DNA of 64,000 bases from Pseudomonas migulae (GTDB taxonomy: Bacteria > Pseudomonadota > Gammaproteobacteria > Pseudomonadales > Pseudomonadaceae): the NCBI RefSeq assembly GCF_024169315.1, contig NZ_JALJWR010000001.1, forward strand, positions 3,522,501 through 3,586,500. Reading direction: 5' to 3'. How positions within the stretch are numbered: position 1 is the first letter of the stretch; each line of letters starts with the position of its first letter. Made by a program: the position numbers and the translations under genes. The notes under the pieces are model-generated. The model saw only the letters and a list, made by a program, of their open reading frames with translations. It made no database searches and had not been told where the DNA came from. This document shows, one piece after another, positions 35,901 through 43,426 of the stretch.

Positions 35901-36764
35901 TCAGGCCGGGGCCATTTCCTGCGCCAACCCGAGAAACGCCGCCGGCAACCGCGCGCCCTTGCGCTCCTTCAGGCAATACAGATACTCCGGAATCTGCGGC
36001 GCATTTTCGATGGTCAACACGCGCAGTTGCGGATCATGCGGTACTTCCTGCCGGGCAATGATGCTGATCCCGATGTTGCGCAGCACCGCCTCACGGATCG
36101 ATTCACGGCTACCAATCTCCAGCAACGGCCCGAAACTCACCCCGGCGCCGGCCAGCAACTCCTCGGTCAACCGCCGAGTGGTCGAACCCGACTCGCGCAT
36201 CAACAAGGTATGCCCGGCCAACGCGCTGAGCGGCACATGATCGTGCACCGCCAACGGATGATGACGATGCACCGCCAGCACCAGCGGATCGCTGCCGAGC
36301 ACCCGGCGAATCAGCCGCGCGTCGTCGAGCAGTTGCGAGGAAGCGGCGACATCGACCCGGTAATCCTCCAAGGCTTCCAGCACCTGCTGCGAGTTGCCGA
36401 TTTCCACCGACACTTCCACTTGCGGCAAGCGCTCACGGAAAGTCTTCACCAGATCGAGGATGTAATACGGCGCGGTGGCGGCGATGCGCAGCGTGCCCTG
36501 GACCTGGCCACTGTTGCGCAGGAAAAACTCGATGTCAGCTTCCTGCTGCAACAGCGCCTTGACCATCGGCAGCAACCGCGCGCCTTCATCGCTGACGCTG
36601 AGGCGGCGGCCGCCACGGTAGAACAGTTCAACCGAGTACTGGCTTTCCAGATTGCGGATCTGCGTCGTCACCGTGGGCTGGCTCAGGCCGAGCTTTTTCG
36701 CCGCCAGGGTAATGCTGCCCAAACGGGCCACCATGTAAAACGCCTTCAGCTCGGCACTCAGCAC
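35901..36764 (-). CDS. LysR family regulator of the aminoethylphosphonate type
   Basis: A 287-aa LysR-type regulator. The N-terminal winged HTH is complete (GSITLAAKKLGLSQPTVTTQIRNLE at about 16-40), followed by the effector domain. The family with this N-terminus is found upstream of 2-aminoethylphosphonate genes. It lies on the same strand as the importer, not divergent as is usual for LysR regulators, and starts 17 bp after the cadA stop. It may therefore be read from a promoter inside cadA or from the cadA transcript. Its target is presumably the promoter before 35669. Confidence 0.85.
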   Translation of the reverse strand: MLSAELKAFYMVARLGSITLAAKKLGLSQPTVTTQIRNLESQYSVELFYRGGRRLSVSDEGARLLPMVKALLQQEADIEFFLRNSGQVQGTLRIAATAPYYILDLVKTFRERLPQVEVSVEIGNSQQVLEALEDYRVDVAASSQLLDDARLIRRVLGSDPLVLAVHRHHPLAVHDHVPLSALAGHTLLMRESGSTTRRLTEELLAGAGVSFGPLLEIGSRESIREAVLRNIGISIIARQEVPHDPQLRVLTIENAPQIPEYLYCLKERKGARLPAAFLGLAQEMAPA

Positions 36765-36780
36765 ACCCGCTCCTCATCGA

Positions 36781-39087
36781 TTATTTGCGCAACAGGCGCA
36801 AACCGTTGAACACCACCAACAGGCTCACGCCCATGTCGGCGAACACCGCCATCCACATGGTGGCGATCCCGGCGAAGGTTACCCCAAGAAAGATAGCCTT
36901 GATGACCAAAGCGAGGGCGATGTTCTGTTTGAGGATGCTCGACGTCTGGCGCGACAGGCGAATGAACGCGGGGATCTTGCGCAGATCGTCGTCCATCAGG
37001 GCGACATCGGCGGTTTCGATGGCGGTATCGGTACCGGCCGCAGCCATCGCAAAACCGATTTCTGCCCGGGCCAGCGCCGGGGCATCGTTGATGCCGTCGC
37101 CCACCATGCCGACCTGATGGCCCTGTGCATAAAGGGCTTCGATGGCTTGCAGTTTATCGGTCGGCAGCAGATCGCCCTTGGCTTCGTCGATGCCGACTTG
37201 CGCAGCAATCGCCTGGGCGGTGTGGACATTGTCGCCAGTGAGCATCAGGGTTTTGATCCCCAGATCGTGCAACTGCTGGATCGCCTCGCGGCTGGATTCC
37301 TTGACCGTATCGGCCACGGCGAACAGCGCCAGCGGGCCGGATTTGTCGAGCAGCAGCACCACGGACTTGCCCTGTTTCTCCAGCGCGAACAGCTTTTCTT
37401 CCAGCGCCGGCGAACACAGGTTCAGCTCTTCCACCAGACGATGGTTGCCCAAGTGGTAGGTCTGACCGTTGATATCGCCGCGAACACCGCGACCGGCCAG
37501 CGCTTCGAAATTATCCACAATCAGCGGCGCGTATTGTTTATCCACAGCCGCGTTGGCGATGGCCAGCGACACCGGGTGGTCCGAGCGTCCGGCCAACGCC
37601 GCCGCAATGGCCGGTGCCGAGGCATCGGCCGCGGGATCAAGCGACAGATAATCCGTCTGCACCGGCTTGCCGTGAGTGATCGTGCCGGTCTTGTCCAGCG
37701 CCAGATAGTCGAGTTTGTAACCCCCTTCCAGATACACGCCGCCCTTGACCAGAATCCCTTTTCGCGCCGCCGCGGCGAGGCCGCTGACGATGGTCACCGG
37801 AGTGGAAATCACCAATGCGCAAGGGCATGCGACCACCAGCAGCACCAGCGCGCGGTAGATCCAGTCAAACCAGACTGCGCCCATGAACAGCGGCGGAATC
37901 ACCGCCACCGCGAGGGCGAAGATGAACACGGCGGGCGTGTAGATTTTCGAAAACTGGTCAACAAAGCGCTGGGTCGGCGCCCGCGCGCCTTGAGCCTGTT
38001 CGACGGCATGGATGATCCGCGCCAGGGTCGAATTGTTGGCGGCGGCGGTCACTGAATATTCCAGGGATCCGGCCTGGTTGATGGTGCCGGCGAACACCTT
38101 GTCGCCGATGGTTTTCTCAACCGGCAGGCTTTCGCCGGTGATCGGTGCCTGATCGATGGTCGAACTGCCCGACACGACTTCACCGTCCAGGCCAATTCGC
38201 TCGCCGGGCCGCACCCGCACTCGGGCGCCCAGCTCGATGGATTTCACGTCTTGCAAAATCCAGCTGCCGTCGGCCTGCTGAACCGTGGCCTGTTCGGGGG
38301 TCATCTGCATCAAACCGCTGATGGCGTTACGTGCGCGGTCCAGGGACTTGGCTTCGATCAACTCGGCCACGGTGAACAGGAACATCACCATCGCCGCTTC
38401 CGGCCACTGCCCGATCAGGATCGCACCGGTCACCGCGATGCTCATCAATGCGTTGATGTTCAGGTTGAGGTTTTTCAGGGCGATCCAGCCCTTCTTGTAA
38501 GTGCCGAGACCGCCGCTGAGGATCGAGATCAACGCGATGATCGCCACCACCCAAGTGGGCGCCGCGTTGGTGAAGTGAATCACTTCGGCGGCCAGCGCGG
38601 TCACGCCGGACAGCGCCAATGGCCACCACGGTTTTTTCTCGGGCGCGGGAGCTGGCGCTTCGACGCCCTGCTCCAGCGGCTCGGCCAGCATGCCGAGGGA
38701 CTTGATCGCGTCGATGATCGGCGCGGTGCTCGGCAGGTCATGAGTGACGCCCAGCACGCGATTGATCAGGTTGAATTCCAGTTGCTGCACACCCGCGAGC
38801 TTGCCGAGTTTGTTCTGGATCAGCGTCTGCTCGGTCGGGCAGTCCATCGCGTCGATGCGAAAACTGCTCAACCGCGCGTTGGCGGTTGGCGCTTCACTGA
38901 GCATGATCAGCGACGGCGCCGCCGTTTTCGAAGAACAGCAGGAATCCCCGTGGCCGCCATGGTCATGCTTCTGCACAGGCTGCAGCTTGTGGCTGTGATC
39001 GTGATCGTGATCGTGATCGTGATCGTGATCGTGATCGTGATCAGCCTCGGGTTTGTGGGTGTGCAGGGAATCGCTCATTGCGTTCAT
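36781..39087 (-). CDS. cadA: Heavy-metal-translocating P-type ATPase (Cd/Zn/Pb efflux, CadA/ZntA type)
   Basis: A 768-aa P1B-type ATPase that exports Zn2+, Cd2+ or Pb2+ from the cytoplasm. The N-terminus is Asp/His rich, with eight DH pairs at about 16-31, then a heavy-metal domain with MDCPTE in place of the usual GMxCxxC. VACPCALVIS is the metal-binding CPC helix, DKTGT the phosphorylation site and MVGDGINDAPALA the hinge. ATGs at 39087 and 39078 are both possible. It is divergent from cadR and has a MerR-type operator upstream. The metal range cannot be read from sequence alone. Confidence 0.93.
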   Translation of the reverse strand: MNAMSDSLHTHKPEADHDHDHDHDHDHDHDHSHKLQPVQKHDHGGHGDSCCSSKTAAPSLIMLSEAPTANARLSSFRIDAMDCPTEQTLIQNKLGKLAGVQQLEFNLINRVLGVTHDLPSTAPIIDAIKSLGMLAEPLEQGVEAPAPAPEKKPWWPLALSGVTALAAEVIHFTNAAPTWVVAIIALISILSGGLGTYKKGWIALKNLNLNINALMSIAVTGAILIGQWPEAAMVMFLFTVAELIEAKSLDRARNAISGLMQMTPEQATVQQADGSWILQDVKSIELGARVRVRPGERIGLDGEVVSGSSTIDQAPITGESLPVEKTIGDKVFAGTINQAGSLEYSVTAAANNSTLARIIHAVEQAQGARAPTQRFVDQFSKIYTPAVFIFALAVAVIPPLFMGAVWFDWIYRALVLLVVACPCALVISTPVTIVSGLAAAARKGILVKGGVYLEGGYKLDYLALDKTGTITHGKPVQTDYLSLDPAADASAPAIAAALAGRSDHPVSLAIANAAVDKQYAPLIVDNFEALAGRGVRGDINGQTYHLGNHRLVEELNLCSPALEEKLFALEKQGKSVVLLLDKSGPLALFAVADTVKESSREAIQQLHDLGIKTLMLTGDNVHTAQAIAAQVGIDEAKGDLLPTDKLQAIEALYAQGHQVGMVGDGINDAPALARAEIGFAMAAAGTDTAIETADVALMDDDLRKIPAFIRLSRQTSSILKQNIALALVIKAIFLGVTFAGIATMWMAVFADMGVSLLVVFNGLRLLRK
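38995..39042. repeat. Hexanucleotide microsatellite (8 x GTGATC) in cadA
   Basis: Eight exact GTGATC copies run from 38995 to 39042, encoding eight Asp-His pairs on the minus strand. The unit is two codons, so gain or loss of copies keeps the frame and changes only the length of the metal-binding tract. Confidence 0.97.
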
Positions 39088-39115
39088 CCATAAAGGTGCC
39101 TGTTGCCAAGTAAAG

Positions 39116-39136
39116 ACCCTGTAGCCACTATAGGGT
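39116..39136 (-). promoter_or_regulatory. CadR (MerR-type) operator in the cadA promoter
   Basis: ACCCTGTAG (39116-39124) and CTATAGGGT (39128-39136) are inverted with one mismatch around CCA. On the minus strand TTGACC lies at the -35 position and TTTACT or TTACTT follows after 19-20 bp, the overlong spacing that MerR-family activators correct by twisting DNA. It closely resembles the CadR/ZntR/PbrR class of operators. Confidence 0.85.
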
Positions 39137-39162
39137 CAAGCACCTATCTGGAGATTGCCGTC

Positions 39163-39612
39163 ATGAAGATCGGAGAACTGGCGAAACTCACCGACTGCGC
39201 GGTGGAAACCATCCGCTATTACGAGCGCGAAAACCTCCTGCCGGAGCCGGCCCGCAGCGACGGCAACTACCGCGTCTACACCCAGGCCCACGCCGAACGC
39301 CTGACGTTCATCCGCAACTGCCGCACCCTCGACATGACGCTCGAGGAAATCCGCAGCCTGCTGGCCTTGCGCGACAGTCCGCAGGATCAATGCGAGAGCG
39401 TGAATGCGCTGATCGATGAACACATCCATCACGTCAAGGCACGGATCGACGGGCTGTTGGCGTTACAGGCGCAACTGCTCGACCTGCGCCAACGTTGTGG
39501 CGAAGGGCCGGATATTGATCAGTGCGGGATTTTGCAGCGGCTGGAAGTCAGTGGCGGGGTTGTGGCGACGGAGGTGGAACACTCCCATGTCGGGAGAAGC
39601 CACGGTCACTAA
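39163..39612 (+). CDS. cadR: Cd(II)-responsive MerR family regulator CadR
   Basis: A 149-aa MerR activator. MKIGELAKLTDCAVETIRYYE is the N-terminal winged HTH. Metal-binding cysteines are C77, C112 and C121, matching the CadR/PbrR pattern. The C-terminus is histidine rich (EHSHVGRSHGH), as in Pseudomonas CadR. The frame is open upstream to 39103, but that part overlaps the operator; the ATG at 39163 follows GGAG at 39150-39153. It is divergent from cadA and very probably controls it. Confidence 0.93.
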   Translation: MKIGELAKLTDCAVETIRYYERENLLPEPARSDGNYRVYTQAHAERLTFIRNCRTLDMTLEEIRSLLALRDSPQDQCESVNALIDEHIHHVKARIDGLLALQAQLLDLRQRCGEGPDIDQCGILQRLEVSGGVVATEVEHSHVGRSHGH

Positions 39613-39626
39613 ACCACCGAAAATCA

Positions 39627-39722
39627 AATGCGGGAGCGGGCTTGCTCGCGAAAGCGGTATCCCAGTCGACATTATCGCTGACTGACACGACGCCTTCGCG
39701 AGCAAGCCCGCTCCCACATTTG
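39627..39722. repeat. REP inverted pair (REPIN)
   Basis: AATGCGGGAGCGGGCTTGCTCGCGAA (from 39627) and TTCGCGAGCAAGCCCGCTCCCACATT (to 39722). The left arm has CGGGAG in place of TGGGAG. It lies between the convergent cadR and thyA genes. Confidence 0.9.
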
Positions 39723-39736
39723 GTCGGTGTTAAGTT

Positions 39737-40708
39737 TTAGACCGCCATCGGCGCGGTCATTGGCGCGTGGTGCTGATAACCCTCAAGCGAAAAATCGCTC
39801 GGTTCGATCAACTCCAGCCACTCCGGCTGATAAACACCGGTCTTGGCAAACTCCGGCACACGCTCGCTGATCACCAGTTTCGGCATCGGGAACGGCTCGC
39901 GCTTGAGCTGTTCGTTCAGCATGTCCAAGTGGTTTTCGTAGACGTGGGCATCACCGATGAAATAGGTGAACCAGCGCGGCGTGTAGCCGGTCAGTCGCCC
40001 GATCAGGCTCAGCAGCGCGGCGCCTTCGGTGAGGTTGAACGGCGTGCCCAGGCCCAGGTCGTTGGAGCGGATGTAGAGCGTCAGAGAAATCTCTTTGGTC
40101 TCGACATTCGGGTGGAACTGATACAGCAGGTGGCACGGCGGCAGCGCCATTTCATCGAGCTGCGCAACGTTCCAGCCGTGGAACAGGATGCGACGGCTGC
40201 CCGGGTCCTTGATGATGGTGTCGACGCACTGGCGAATCTGGTCGATCGCCTTGTACAACACCACGTACGCCTGGCCGTCTTCTTCGCCTTCAGCGATCTG
40301 ACGGTAGCCTTGGCTCAAGGTCTGCTCGATGGCCGCTTTATTGCTGACCGGGATCTGCTTGTACGCCGGCCATTTGCGCCATTGCACACCATAGATCTCG
40401 CCGAGGTCGTCCTCGCCCTGACGGAACGGGTTGGCCAGCCACTGCGCGTTTTCGTTGGCGTTCTGGTCCCAGACCTTGCAGCCCAACGCACGGAATTCGG
40501 CGGCGTTGTTAACGCCACGCAGAAAACCGCACATCTCGCCGATGGCCGATTTGAAGGCCATCTTGCGCGTGGTGATCGCCGGGAAACCTTCTTTCAGGTC
40601 ATACCGCAGCATCGCGCCGGGAAAACTGATGGTGTTCACACCAGTGCGGTTGGCTTGCTTGGTGCCGTTCTTGATGACGTGGGCGACCAGTTCGAGATAT
40701 TGCTTCAT
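39737..40708 (-). CDS. thyA: Thymidylate synthase ThyA, long form
   Basis: Converts dUMP and methylene-tetrahydrofolate to dTMP and dihydrofolate. The catalytic cysteine is in [27 protein letters not shown] and AHVYENH keep the phosphate, folate and uracil contacts. At 323 aa it is about 60 residues longer than the E. coli enzyme. Two insertions account for this, about 14 residues before LGEIYGVQW and about 35 residues between WPAYKQ and the IDQI helix. Long forms are known, for example in lactobacilli. It follows lgt with a 50-bp gap that contains a hairpin. Confidence 0.95.
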   Translation of the reverse strand: MKQYLELVAHVIKNGTKQANRTGVNTISFPGAMLRYDLKEGFPAITTRKMAFKSAIGEMCGFLRGVNNAAEFRALGCKVWDQNANENAQWLANPFRQGEDDLGEIYGVQWRKWPAYKQIPVSNKAAIEQTLSQGYRQIAEGEEDGQAYVVLYKAIDQIRQCVDTIIKDPGSRRILFHGWNVAQLDEMALPPCHLLYQFHPNVETKEISLTLYIRSNDLGLGTPFNLTEGAALLSLIGRLTGYTPRWFTYFIGDAHVYENHLDMLNEQLKREPFPMPKLVISERVPEFAKTGVYQPEWLELIEPSDFSLEGYQHHAPMTAPMAV

Positions 40709-40728
40709 GAGTTACCTGTGTCCTTGAA

Positions 40729-40750
40729 CCCGGGGCCAAAAAGCCCCGGG
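40729..40750 (-). other. Hairpin between lgt and thyA
   Basis: CCCGGGGC (40729-40736) and GCCCCGGG (40743-40750) are perfect complements around CAAAAA. It lies in the 50-bp gap between the lgt stop and the thyA start, on the minus-strand transcript. There is no T-run, so it may attenuate or stabilise rather than end transcription. Confidence 0.5.
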
Positions 40751-40758
40751 GTCCGAAT

Positions 40759-41565
40759 TTATACTGCCGCCGCTGGAGTCGCCGGGGCGCGGTGATACGC
40801 CAGCCAGATCAGGAACAGCCCGCCGACGATCATCGGCACGCAGAGCACCTGGCCCATGGTCAGCCAGTTCCAGGCCAGATAGCCCAGTTGCGCATCCGGG
40901 ACGCGGACGAATTCGACGATGAAACGGAAGATGCCATAGAACAGCGCGAACATCCCCGACACCGCCATGGTCGGCCGCGGCTTGCGCGAGTACAACCAGA
41001 GGATCAGGAACAGCGCCACGCCTTCGAGGGCGAACTGATACAGCTGCGAGGGGTGACGCGCCAGTTGCGCCGGGTCGGTCGGGAAGACCATCGCCCACGG
41101 CACGTCGGTCGCCTTGCCCCACAATTCGGCATTGATGAAGTTGCCGATACGCCCGGCGCCCAGGCCGATCGGCACCATCGGTGCAACGAAGTCCATCAGC
41201 TGGAAAAACGACTTGTTGTTCTTCTTGCCGAACCACAACGCCGCCAGCATCACGCCGATGAAGCCGCCGTGGAACGACATGCCGCCCTTCCACACTTCGA
41301 AAATCAGCGTCGGATTGGCCAGGTAAGCACTCAGATCGTAAAACAGCACATAGCCCAGGCGGCCGCCGACAATAACGCCCATCGACATCCAGAAGACCAT
41401 GTCGGAGAGTTTCTCTTTGCTCCAGGTCGGGTCGAAACGGTTGAGCCGGCGCGACGCCAGCAGCCACGCACCGCCGATGCCGATCAGGTACATCAGGCCG
41501 TACCAGTGGATTTTCAGCGGACCGATGGCCAGGGCCACCGGGTCGATCTGCGGGTAAGGCAGCAT
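40759..41565 (-). CDS. lgt: Prolipoprotein diacylglyceryl transferase Lgt
   Basis: Inner-membrane enzyme that attaches diacylglycerol to the lipobox cysteine of prelipoproteins. The 268 aa have about seven membrane segments. The family signature [17 protein letters not shown], with the essential arginine, is intact, as is the early HWYGLMYL motif with its catalytic histidine and tyrosine. It sits in a minus-strand run TauE/SafE-lgt-thyA. lgt-thyA is a common pair. Confidence 0.96.
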   Translation of the reverse strand: MLPYPQIDPVALAIGPLKIHWYGLMYLIGIGGAWLLASRRLNRFDPTWSKEKLSDMVFWMSMGVIVGGRLGYVLFYDLSAYLANPTLIFEVWKGGMSFHGGFIGVMLAALWFGKKNNKSFFQLMDFVAPMVPIGLGAGRIGNFINAELWGKATDVPWAMVFPTDPAQLARHPSQLYQFALEGVALFLILWLYSRKPRPTMAVSGMFALFYGIFRFIVEFVRVPDAQLGYLAWNWLTMGQVLCVPMIVGGLFLIWLAYHRAPATPAAAV

Positions 41566-41648
41566 TGCGACTCCTCGTTAGAGTTGAAACCTTCAAAATT
41601 CCCGGGCGACGCTGCCACCTCAGGATTAAGCCAGGATTGTGCGGTGCG

Positions 41649-42431
41649 TCAGATCAGAAAACTCAGACCCACGCAGAACAGCAAAGCGGCGAACAGTCTT
41701 TTCAGCAACTTCGGCGACAGCCTGTGGGCCAGTCGTGCACCGAGGCGGGCGAAAACCATGCTGGTCAGGGCAATCCCCAGCAGCGCCGGTAGATAAATGA
41801 AACCGAGACTATGGGCCGGCAGCAACGGATCGTGCCAGCCCAGAATCATGAAACTCAATGCGCTGGCCAGCGCGATCGGCAAACCGCAGGCCGACGAAGT
41901 CGCCACCGCTTGCTGCATCGGCACACTGCGCCAGGTCAGGAACGGCACGGTCAGCGAGCCGCCGCCAATCCCGAAAATCGCCGAGGCCCAGCCAATCACA
42001 GTGCCGGCCAGGGTCAGACCGACTTTCCCCGGCACCGTTCGGCTGGCCTTGGGTTTGACGTCCAGCATAAGTTGCACGGCGATGATCAGGGCGAACACGC
42101 CGATGATTTTCTGCAGGTTCGGGCCGGAGATCGCTTCGGCGGTCAACGCGCCGAAACCGGCACCCAGCAGAATACCGACGGTCATCCAGGCAAAAATCGG
42201 CCAACGCACGGCGCCGCGGCGATGGTGCTCGCGCACCGCATTGACCGAGGTGAAGATGATCGTCGCCAGGGAAGTGCCGACCGCCAGGTGCGTCAGGATC
42301 GATGCATCGAACCCCTGCAGGGTGAAACTGAACACCAGCACCGGAACGATGATGATCCCGCCGCCCACGCCGAACAGCCCGGCCAGCACGCCTGCACAGG
42401 CGCCCAGCGCCAGATAGAGCAGAAATTCCAT
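41649..42431 (-). CDS. TauE/SafE family membrane transporter
   Basis: A 260-aa membrane protein of the sulfite exporter TauE/SafE family with about eight helices. LAGLFGVGGGIIIVPVLV near 16-33 and a second GIGGGSLTVPFL near 145-156 are the two repeat motifs of the family. I use the ATG at 42431 (MEFLLYLALG); the open frame extends upstream without a sensible membrane start. It is divergent from the NRDE gene and precedes lgt by 83 bp. The substrate is unknown. Confidence 0.85.
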   Translation of the reverse strand: MEFLLYLALGACAGVLAGLFGVGGGIIIVPVLVFSFTLQGFDASILTHLAVGTSLATIIFTSVNAVREHHRRGAVRWPIFAWMTVGILLGAGFGALTAEAISGPNLQKIIGVFALIIAVQLMLDVKPKASRTVPGKVGLTLAGTVIGWASAIFGIGGGSLTVPFLTWRSVPMQQAVATSSACGLPIALASALSFMILGWHDPLLPAHSLGFIYLPALLGIALTSMVFARLGARLAHRLSPKLLKRLFAALLFCVGLSFLI

Positions 42432-42555
42432 GGCCGTATCCCCAAATAAGTGCGGCATGGTAACGGATGCAGGGGCTCGGGCTCCACTGTGCAAGGCGAT
42501 GGATTGACAAGCGACGACTGCGTAGAGTGGGCAAAAAACACACAAGGACCACCTT

Positions 42556-43302
42556 ATGTGCCTGATTGTCTTTGCCTGGCGCCCGGGTCACACCCAACCG
42601 CTGATCGTGGCGGCCAACCGCGACGAATTCTATGCCCGGCCCAGCCTGCCCCTGGCGCAGTGGCCCGAAGCACCGCAGGTCTACGCCGGTCGCGACCTGG
42701 AGGCCGGCGGCACCTGGCTCGGTGTCGGCGCCAACGGGCGCTTCGCGGCGCTGACCAATATCCGTGATCCTCATCAACCGCCCGCCCGAAAATCTCGTGG
42801 CGAACTGGTTGCACGATTTCTCAATGGCGAAATGCCGATTGATGACTACTTGGGCGACGTTGTCGGACGTTCGCTGGAATATGCCGGGTTTAACCTGCTG
42901 ATCGGCAATGCCAATGAGCTTTGGCATTACAACGCGCGGGCGACTGAGGCGGTGATGCTGCAGCCGGGTGTCTATGGATTGTCGAATGCGGGACTGGACA
43001 CGCCGTGGCCGAAGTTGCTGAAGGCGCGGGCGGCGCTGGAGACGGCTCTGGAGGATCCGCAGCCTGAGGCGTTACTGGCGTTGTTGAGTGATGCGCAGAC
43101 GGCTCCGTTTGCAGAACTGCCGGATACCGGGGTGGGTCTGGCGACCGAGACATTGTTGTCGAGTGTGTTTATCGCCAGCCAGAGTTACGGGACGCGGGCG
43201 AGTACGGCGTTGATTGTTCAGGCTGACGGGACTCGGCATCTGGTTGAACGGAGTTTCGGGCCGTATGGCGGGCATTTGGGGGAAGTGGCAATTCTGATTT
43301 AG
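42556..43302 (+). CDS. NRDE family protein (TANGO2-like)
   Basis: A 248-aa protein of the NRDE/TANGO2 family. MCLIVFAWRPG with an N-terminal cysteine at position 2 and AANRDEFYARPS are the defining motifs. The fold is likely an N-terminal-nucleophile type. The human relative is linked to lipid and heme handling, but bacterial function is not established. The last 400 bp use more G-ending wobble codons and show more TTG and GAG than the neighbours; the frame remains open. It is divergent from the TauE/SafE gene. Confidence 0.85.
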   Translation: MCLIVFAWRPGHTQPLIVAANRDEFYARPSLPLAQWPEAPQVYAGRDLEAGGTWLGVGANGRFAALTNIRDPHQPPARKSRGELVARFLNGEMPIDDYLGDVVGRSLEYAGFNLLIGNANELWHYNARATEAVMLQPGVYGLSNAGLDTPWPKLLKARAALETALEDPQPEALLALLSDAQTAPFAELPDTGVGLATETLLSSVFIASQSYGTRASTALIVQADGTRHLVERSFGPYGGHLGEVAILI

Positions 43303-43321
43303 GCGACGCCTGGGCGGACGC

Positions 43322-43412
43322 TATCGCGGGCAAGTCCGCTCCCACAGGGTCCGTGGTGTTCACAAAATCTGTGTTCACTGGAGATCCTGTAGGAGCGGGC
43401 TTGCCCGCGATG
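43322..43412. repeat. REP inverted pair (REPIN)
   Basis: Left arm TATCGCGGGCAAGTCCGCTCCCACAG (from 43322) and right arm CTGTAGGAGCGGGCTTGCCCGCGAT (to 43411). Each arm has small changes from the consensus (AAGTCC in the left). It lies between the convergent NRDE gene and ptsP, 15 bp from the ptsP stop. Confidence 0.9.
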
Positions 43413-43426
43413 GGCGCGCCGCAGAT

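Noticed and set aside
36781..39612. cadA/cadR as part of a transposon
   Set aside because: No transposase, terminal inverted repeats or direct repeats flank it in the window.
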